Shown here in pieces: positions 59,099-64,000 of a stretch of DNA of 64,000 nucleotides (position 1 is the stretch's first letter; the number at the start of each line of letters is the position of its first letter). A model generated the notes under the pieces. That model searched no databases and had not been told where the DNA came from. It was given only the letters and a program-made list of their open reading frames with translations. The DNA lies in the NCBI RefSeq assembly GCF_014201585.1, contig NZ_JACHES010000004.1:124001-188000 (forward strand), given 5' to 3'. A program made the position numbers and the translations under genes. The stretch is from Anoxybacillus tengchongensis (GTDB lineage: Bacteria > Bacillota > Bacilli > Bacillales > Anoxybacillaceae).

Positions 59099-61075
59099 TT
59101 ATACGTTTGAATGTTCCCATTGTTTTGCGAGTTCGATAAAGAAAGAAAGCGATTCGGGGTTTGCCATTGAGCCGACGTTCACCGCTTTTTCAAGCGGGAA
59201 GCCTAGTAAAAGTTTGCGAATAGGAATTTCCATTTTCTTTCCGTTTAACGTTTTTGGGATTTGGTCGACTTGGTAAATCGCATCCGGAATAAAGCGCGGC
59301 GATACGTGCGCTTTAATGGCATCTTTCACTCGTTGTTTTAACGCATCGTCTAGCTCCACCCCTGGTTGAAGGACAACAAACAGCGGCATAAACGATTTCC
59401 GCCCCATCACTTCTAAATCAATGACTAAGCTGTCAAGAATGCCATCGACCGTTTCCACAGCACGATAAATTTCGCTCGTGCCCATGCGCACGCCCGCGCG
59501 GTTAATCGTTGAATCGGAGCGACCGTAAATGACGCAACTTCCTTCGTTGTCAATTTTAATCCAGTCCCCATGTTTCCATACGCCTGGATACGTATCAAAA
59601 TAGCTTTCGCGATAGCGGCGATCGTTTTCGTCGTTCCAGAAAAAGAGCGGCATGGACGGCATCGGCGCCGTGATGACTAATTCCCCTACTTCATTGATCA
59701 GCGAATGTCCATGTTCATCAAACGCCTGTACGCTTGCCCCAAGCGAGCGGCATTGTAGCATCCCTGCACGAACCGGCAGTATCGGAGACCCACTGACAAA
59801 CGCGGTACATACATCCGTTCCGCCACTGCATGAGACGAGCCAAACATCTTTTACATGCTCATACACCCAAAGAAATCCCTCGGTCGTCAGCGGCGACCCT
59901 GTCGAAAGAACCGCTTGCAAATGTGAAAAATCATAGGTTTCTTTCGGTTGAATGCCTTGTTTCATGCACACGTTAATAAACGCTGCGCTTGTGCCAAAAT
60001 GCGTGATGTTCGCTTTTTCGGCAAGCTCCCATAAGACGTTTGCATCAGGAAACGTTGGGCTCCCGTCATATAACACAACCGTTGCCCCGACTAATAGCCC
60101 GCCAATTAAAAAGTTCCACATCATCCAGCCCGTCGTCGTAAACCAGAAAAACGTGCTGTCTTGTTTAATGTTGCATTCAATCGATAAAATTTTTAAATGC
60201 TCTAATAAAATGCCGCCATGCCCTTGCACGATTGGTTTTGGTAGTCCGGTCGTTCCGGAAGAATATAAAATCCAAAGCGGGTGAGCAAACGGTACATGCT
60301 CATAAACTAGCTCGCCTTCTTGTTGCAATATGTCCATCCATAATAAAACAGAATCGTCCCACGCGCTTATATCGTCACATAAATACGGAACGACAATCGT
60401 CTTTTTTAACGATGGAAGTTTTTGTTGCAACTCTTTCACAACAGGCACTTTATCAAACGTTTTTCCGTTATATTGGCAACCGTCTACCGCAAATAAAACG
60501 GTCGGCTCAATTTGTTGGAAGCGATCGATAACGCTATTGGCACCAAAATCCGGTGAACAACTTGACCAAATGGCGCCAATGCTCGCGCACGCCAAAAATG
60601 CGACGACGGTTTCTGGAATATTCGGCATATAAGCAACGACGCGGTCTCCTTGTTTGACGCCAAGTTTTTTCAGTGCCGAAGCGACCGATGCTGTTTGTTG
60701 TTTTAGTTCTTCCCACGTCACTTCACGGAGCGAAACGCGCTCGGAACGAAATAAAATTGCTGGTTTTTCCTGTATGTTGCGAAAAATATGTTCCGCATAA
60801 TTTAACCGTGCCCCCGGAAACCAGTTTGCCCGCGGCATTTTTCGCTCTTCTAACACACACGTATACGATGCAGACGACTGAACGTCACAATACTCCCACA
60901 CCGTTTCCCAAAATTGCTCAAGGTTCTCGACCGACCATTTCCATAGCGCCGCATGCGAATCAAATGAAAGTCCTTTTCTCTTCTGTAGCCAATCCATATA
61001 CTTTTTCACGCTTGATTGTTCGATTTGCTCTTTCGTTGGAGCCCATAAAATATCTCCTTCTGCAATCGCTTTCAT
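59099..61075 (-). CDS. Acetoacetyl-CoA synthetase
   Basis: A 658-residue ANL enzyme. WFPGARLNYAEH near residue 87, LYSSGTTGLPKPIVQGHGG as P-loop, FTTTGWMMWNFL, SGGTDVCTAF and the C-terminal lysine in TLNGKKMEIPIRKLL mark it as an acetoacetate-CoA ligase rather than acetyl-CoA synthetase. It converts acetoacetate to acetoacetyl-CoA, useful in ketone-body or leucine breakdown or PHB turnover. AAAGGAGGTCAGAAG before the ATG is a near-perfect ribosome site. It is upstream of, but not cotranscribed with, the MerR operon. Confidence 0.88.
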   Translation of the reverse strand: MKAIAEGDILWAPTKEQIEQSSVKKYMDWLQKRKGLSFDSHAALWKWSVENLEQFWETVWEYCDVQSSASYTCVLEERKMPRANWFPGARLNYAEHIFRNIQEKPAILFRSERVSLREVTWEELKQQTASVASALKKLGVKQGDRVVAYMPNIPETVVAFLACASIGAIWSSCSPDFGANSVIDRFQQIEPTVLFAVDGCQYNGKTFDKVPVVKELQQKLPSLKKTIVVPYLCDDISAWDDSVLLWMDILQQEGELVYEHVPFAHPLWILYSSGTTGLPKPIVQGHGGILLEHLKILSIECNIKQDSTFFWFTTTGWMMWNFLIGGLLVGATVVLYDGSPTFPDANVLWELAEKANITHFGTSAAFINVCMKQGIQPKETYDFSHLQAVLSTGSPLTTEGFLWVYEHVKDVWLVSCSGGTDVCTAFVSGSPILPVRAGMLQCRSLGASVQAFDEHGHSLINEVGELVITAPMPSMPLFFWNDENDRRYRESYFDTYPGVWKHGDWIKIDNEGSCVIYGRSDSTINRAGVRMGTSEIYRAVETVDGILDSLVIDLEVMGRKSFMPLFVVLQPGVELDDALKQRVKDAIKAHVSPRFIPDAIYQVDQIPKTLNGKKMEIPIRKLLLGFPLEKAVNVGSMANPESLSFFIELAKQWEHSNV

Positions 61076-61152
61076 CTTCTGACCTCCTTTTGAAAAGAAA
61101 GAAAATTAAGAACATTTACATTATACACTATATGATCATCCGAAAAATATAT

Positions 61153-61190
61153 AAAAAGACGCATCGGCTTTGTTGGCCATGCGTCTTTTT
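61153..61190 (-). terminator. Terminator of the FapA-like gene
   Basis: AAAAAGACGCAT-C-GGC pairs with GCC-ATGCGTCTTTTT, directly beside the stop codon. Confidence 0.85.
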
Positions 61191-63112
61191 TATCCAAATA
61201 CAATCTCTTGGCGTTCGTCGTCCCATTTCATTTCAACATATTTTTTTTCTTCATAAAACGTATACATTTTTTTACCAAATTGAACAACTGTTCCTTCCCA
61301 CGCGTGTTCAATATAAATTATCTCCCCTTTTGGCACAGCTAACACCGTCTTAATGCCGAGGGAAGATCCGACCTCTTTAATTTTCATTCCTTTTTGCGCA
61401 TACGCTTCACCACCACGTAATACTCCGTGAACAGTCAATGTTCCTCCGGCGTAAATATTACAATTATAACAACCTTTCCCTGTTATAATTACATCGCCAC
61501 TTCCATGAATGACGCTATTTAAAGCATACGAAAGTTCAATCGCATCGTTTTCTTCGCGATCGTATTGTCCGATAAATGTATTAAGTTCACGAAGCAAATT
61601 TGCCATGCCTTCTAAACAGTGAAAATGATTTGGACCATCTGCAAGCAAACAGCCGTCTAACTGCGAACCAATGTCGAACCACTGTTCACCAATTTGTTCA
61701 CGCTTTTGTTCGCACATCGTTTTATACTGTTTCATCGCTTCCATCATCGTTTGAAACTTGCTTTCAAGTAATCTCTTTGTCAGCGGATAAATATCTTGTT
61801 CACGAATTTTAGACATGACCATCAATTGTTGAATGGCAACAATCATTCGTTCAAGCGATTGGCGAATTTGTTGTAATAAACCGATGAGTTGTGTAACGAG
61901 CATTTTATTTTCCCCTGATGTGACTGTACCGCTAATGACGTTTTGTTGAATAAAAATAGATTGTTGCGCACGAATTTTTGCTCGATTGACATTTTGTAAA
62001 ATCATAATGCTACCGAGTGCTTCAACGACCATCTCGTCTTGAACATTGCCTGTAATTTCAACATCGCCTTTAAAATGAATGTTTCCTACCGATAAATCGA
62101 CATCACCTTGATGGACGAGCTTCGGAATAATGGAAACAACGACTGTCTTTCCTTTTTTCGCAATTTGTGGTCGTCCGCCTGTCATTGCTAAAATGCGATT
62201 GTCATCCATCGTTACCCCTTTACCAAGCTTAATCATGACTGGGTGCACTTCACGAACAGGAATCACTTCATTCGTCACCGTTAATCCCGGCTTTCCAGGT
62301 TGCGGAGGATGAACAATCGCGATTAAGTCTCCCTCACCGACCGTTGCGATCGTTTCCATTTCACGATAATCAACCGTTCCATCCTCACGAACTTTTGGTT
62401 TTTTTCTTCCTTCTCCTACTTTCACTTCTACCCAACCGTCTGTTCCCTCGATCGGTTCAATTCCTTTTGCGATAACAGCCGTTACTTTTTTATCTGACTG
62501 CAGCGCTTGACGAATTGCTTCTTCATTTATTCCATAAACAATTTCTAACTCTTGCAGTTTCGCCATCACTTGGTCATATGACACATCATAAATGAGCTCA
62601 TTCTCCATTTTCGCTTGTATATGCAATTTATTAGATGGTTGCTGATCTTCAAGTACATATCGGCGTCGTATACCGGGGGCAAACGTCAATGTGGCCTCTA
62701 ACTTTCTAGCATCTATGTCAATTTTCCAGACTGATTGTGCAATACTTTCTTCTTTTGGATAAATGCGAACATCGTCTCCTTCTTGTAACGTGATTGTCCC
62801 TTCGATTACTTCTCCATTATGTAAACAAATGACACCTTCACCAATCACAATCGTTGGGCTAACGTCCAAACATTCGTAATACAACAAGCCATCTTCGATC
62901 CATACTTTTCCTTCTTTCTGTTGAACAACTTGTTTTATTTGCTGCTTCTTCGTTAGTCGGACAACGGCCGGTTGTGAAACGATACCGAACAACTTTTTAC
63001 GTTCTTGTTGTATGATTTCAATGACTACTTCTTCGCGCGTTGCTTGAAGCTGTTTTAGCCCATCTTCAATGGCCTCTTCTACCGTTTGTCCTTTTACTTC
63101 AATGTACTCCAT
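61190..63112 (-). CDS. FapA-family (DUF342) protein with Jag-N-like start
   Basis: A 640-residue protein. Residues 1-50 (YIEVKGQTVEEAIEDGLKQL, ERKKLFGIVSQPAVVRL) match the Jag-N/KhpB N-terminal domain. The central part is the FapA domain (GRPQIAKKGKTVVVSI, GDVDLSVGNIHFKGDVEITGNV) with a right-handed beta-helix, interrupted by a long helical hairpin about 410-520. FapA-type proteins are tied to flagellar or envelope assembly, but no flagellar genes are near. ATG 63112 is set by family start; GGCGGG is at six bases. Confidence 0.82.
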   Translation of the reverse strand: MEYIEVKGQTVEEAIEDGLKQLQATREEVVIEIIQQERKKLFGIVSQPAVVRLTKKQQIKQVVQQKEGKVWIEDGLLYYECLDVSPTIVIGEGVICLHNGEVIEGTITLQEGDDVRIYPKEESIAQSVWKIDIDARKLEATLTFAPGIRRRYVLEDQQPSNKLHIQAKMENELIYDVSYDQVMAKLQELEIVYGINEEAIRQALQSDKKVTAVIAKGIEPIEGTDGWVEVKVGEGRKKPKVREDGTVDYREMETIATVGEGDLIAIVHPPQPGKPGLTVTNEVIPVREVHPVMIKLGKGVTMDDNRILAMTGGRPQIAKKGKTVVVSIIPKLVHQGDVDLSVGNIHFKGDVEITGNVQDEMVVEALGSIMILQNVNRAKIRAQQSIFIQQNVISGTVTSGENKMLVTQLIGLLQQIRQSLERMIVAIQQLMVMSKIREQDIYPLTKRLLESKFQTMMEAMKQYKTMCEQKREQIGEQWFDIGSQLDGCLLADGPNHFHCLEGMANLLRELNTFIGQYDREENDAIELSYALNSVIHGSGDVIITGKGCYNCNIYAGGTLTVHGVLRGGEAYAQKGMKIKEVGSSLGIKTVLAVPKGEIIYIEHAWEGTVVQFGKKMYTFYEEKKYVEMKWDDERQEIVFG

Positions 63113-63229
63113 CCTTTTCCCGCCTTTTTCCTTATCATTTACTGTTGTTTTTATTATAATAGTAAAAGGATAAAAGAAATAGTGAAAAAAGTCGGAACCC
63201 TCTATCATTTTAGAAAAAGGATGGTTGAG

Positions 63230-63700
63230 ATGAAAAAACGATTGATGTTTAGCACGATGCTCTCTGTCAGTTTATTGTTTAGTGGATGTGCACAAAAAGA
63301 AAATGATCATGCTCAGGAACATCAAATAAAAGATATACGTGAAGAAACAGCTTCCATTCATAGTTTGCCGTCTTTTTTAACTAAACATAACGAATCTATG
63401 GCGCATTTATACGAACAAGCTGCGACACATCAAAAATTGCTAGAAAACATTCCTTGTTATTGTGGATGCGGTGAGTCAGTCGGTCATGAAAACAATTATG
63501 ATTGTTTTGTATATGAAAATAAAAGCGATGGTGCAGTCATTTGGGACGACCATGCGACAAAATGTGGAGTTTGTTTAGAAATTGCAGCTGTTTCGATTGA
63601 GCAATATGAAAAAGGTATGTCTGTGAAAGATATTCGCCGGCTTATTGATGAAACATATAAAGAAGGCTATGCCAAACCGACACCGACAAAACCGATGTAA
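63230..63700 (+). CDS. PCYCGC-motif lipoprotein
   Basis: A 156-residue lipoprotein (LLFSGC, C20). The family motif PCYCGCGESVGHENNYDCF starts at residue 75 and is followed by HATKCGVCLEI (C112, C115). The cysteine/histidine set probably binds a metal or haem-like group on the outer face; no function is known. ATG 63230 with AAAGG nine bases upstream. Transcribed alone. Confidence 0.85.
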   Translation: MKKRLMFSTMLSVSLLFSGCAQKENDHAQEHQIKDIREETASIHSLPSFLTKHNESMAHLYEQAATHQKLLENIPCYCGCGESVGHENNYDCFVYENKSDGAVIWDDHATKCGVCLEIAAVSIEQYEKGMSVKDIRRLIDETYKEGYAKPTPTKPM

Positions 63701-63727
63701 AAAACCGAGCATTCCGCTCGGTTTTTT
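63701..63727. terminator. Bidirectional terminator between PCYCGC and ABC-2 permease genes
   Basis: AAAACCGAGC pairs with GCTCGGTTTT around ATTCC, with T- and A-runs on the two sides. Confidence 0.9.
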
Positions 63728-64000
63728 ATTTTTTTGTTAATTGCCATGCCCGCTTGAGATCTTTCCATGAAGATGCTTGATTATACATAAGCACGCCACC
63801 ACGATATATTTTTGAACCAAACACAAATAAAAAGGCAATTGTCCCGACGAGTAAAACAATACTAAAGGCAATTTCCCAAACCGGAACGTGCAACATTCCA
63901 ATTCTTAAAAACATAATCATTGGAGCAAAAAACGGAATAAACGACATTGCTGTAATAAACGGAGATTCTGGTGCATTCAAACCAAACATTGCCATAATAA
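63726..64000 (-). CDS. ABC-2-type permease, C-terminal part (YhaP/NatB-like; cut by window end)
   Basis: The frame is open to the window edge, so only about 91 C-terminal residues are seen. They contain two membrane helices (SFIPFFAPMIMFLRIG and IVLLVGTIAFLFVFG) and the family-typical IYRGGVLMYNQASSWKDLKRAW tail of YhaP/NatB sodium-export permeases. Its ATPase would lie outside the window. Confidence 0.75.
   Translation of the reverse strand, partial: IMAMFGLNAPESPFITAMSFIPFFAPMIMFLRIGMLHVPVWEIAFSIVLLVGTIAFLFVFGSKIYRGGVLMYNQASSWKDLKRAWQLTKK

Noticed and set aside
1-64000. tRNA, rRNA, CRISPR array, prophage, insertion sequence or integrase
   Set aside because: Nothing with the required sequence or coding signs was seen by eye; a tRNA or ncRNA scan would be needed to be sure.

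Overview
The window comes from an endospore-forming, low-to-medium GC Firmicute. Spore-coat genes, strong AGGAGG ribosome binding sites, frequent GTG/TTG starts and the gene set together suggest a moderately thermophilic Bacillaceae such as Anoxybacillus or a Geobacillus relative. That assignment rests on recalled family resemblance, not on a search. No rRNA, tRNA, CRISPR array, prophage or insertion sequence was seen. About 64 protein genes were found, mostly on the minus strand.

Layout. 1-7996: a CotS/CotSA-type coat pair; a glutathione peroxidase; a nitrilase/acetyltransferase pair; a spore-surface locus at 3501-5553 with a sigma-K promoter, a duplicated CxCC protein, a large cysteine-rich protein carrying an S-Ena-like domain and a small S-Ena (endospore appendage) subunit; an orphan DnaA-domain-I protein; and an o-succinylbenzoate synthase/N-succinylamino acid racemase. 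8022-13250: livJHMGF branched-chain amino acid ABC transporter with CodY-like boxes. 13418-21155: a xylose-type ABC transporter (xylFGH) next to the three genes of a XylFII-LytS-YesN sugar-sensing system, with three cre-like sites. 21166-26643: chemoreceptor, DMT exporter, KtrB/D-type potassium channel, MFS carrier. 26644-33039: a TRAP C4-dicarboxylate transporter (dctPQM) with two-component system dctSR and a divergent second binding protein (dctB-like). 33035-38034: three rhodanese-domain proteins, yaaN/xpaC and a TcaA-like protein. 38135-46213: phosphatase/MFS pair, a 42-residue membrane protein, mntABCD with two MntR-like boxes, a SteT-like permease and a DUF523/DUF1722 protein. 46574-52105: YjiH, a degenerate GGDEF protein, a decayed coiled-coil gene, a stand-alone trpB, a hydrolase and a hemolysin-III protein. 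52211-55424: a second spore-surface cluster of four SPOCS-domain (DUF3794) proteins and a Cys/His-rich small protein. 55401-61190: a MerR-controlled acyl-CoA ligase/dehydrogenase operon and acetoacetyl-CoA synthetase. 61190-64000: FapA-like protein, PCYCGC lipoprotein and the end of an ABC-2 permease.

The window is dominated by nutrient uptake with dedicated sensing (xylose, C4-dicarboxylates, branched-chain amino acids, manganese) and by spore-surface structure. The most notable material is the candidate endospore-appendage locus near 3.5-5.5 kb and the SPOCS cluster near 52-55 kb. Both carry candidate mother-cell promoters.
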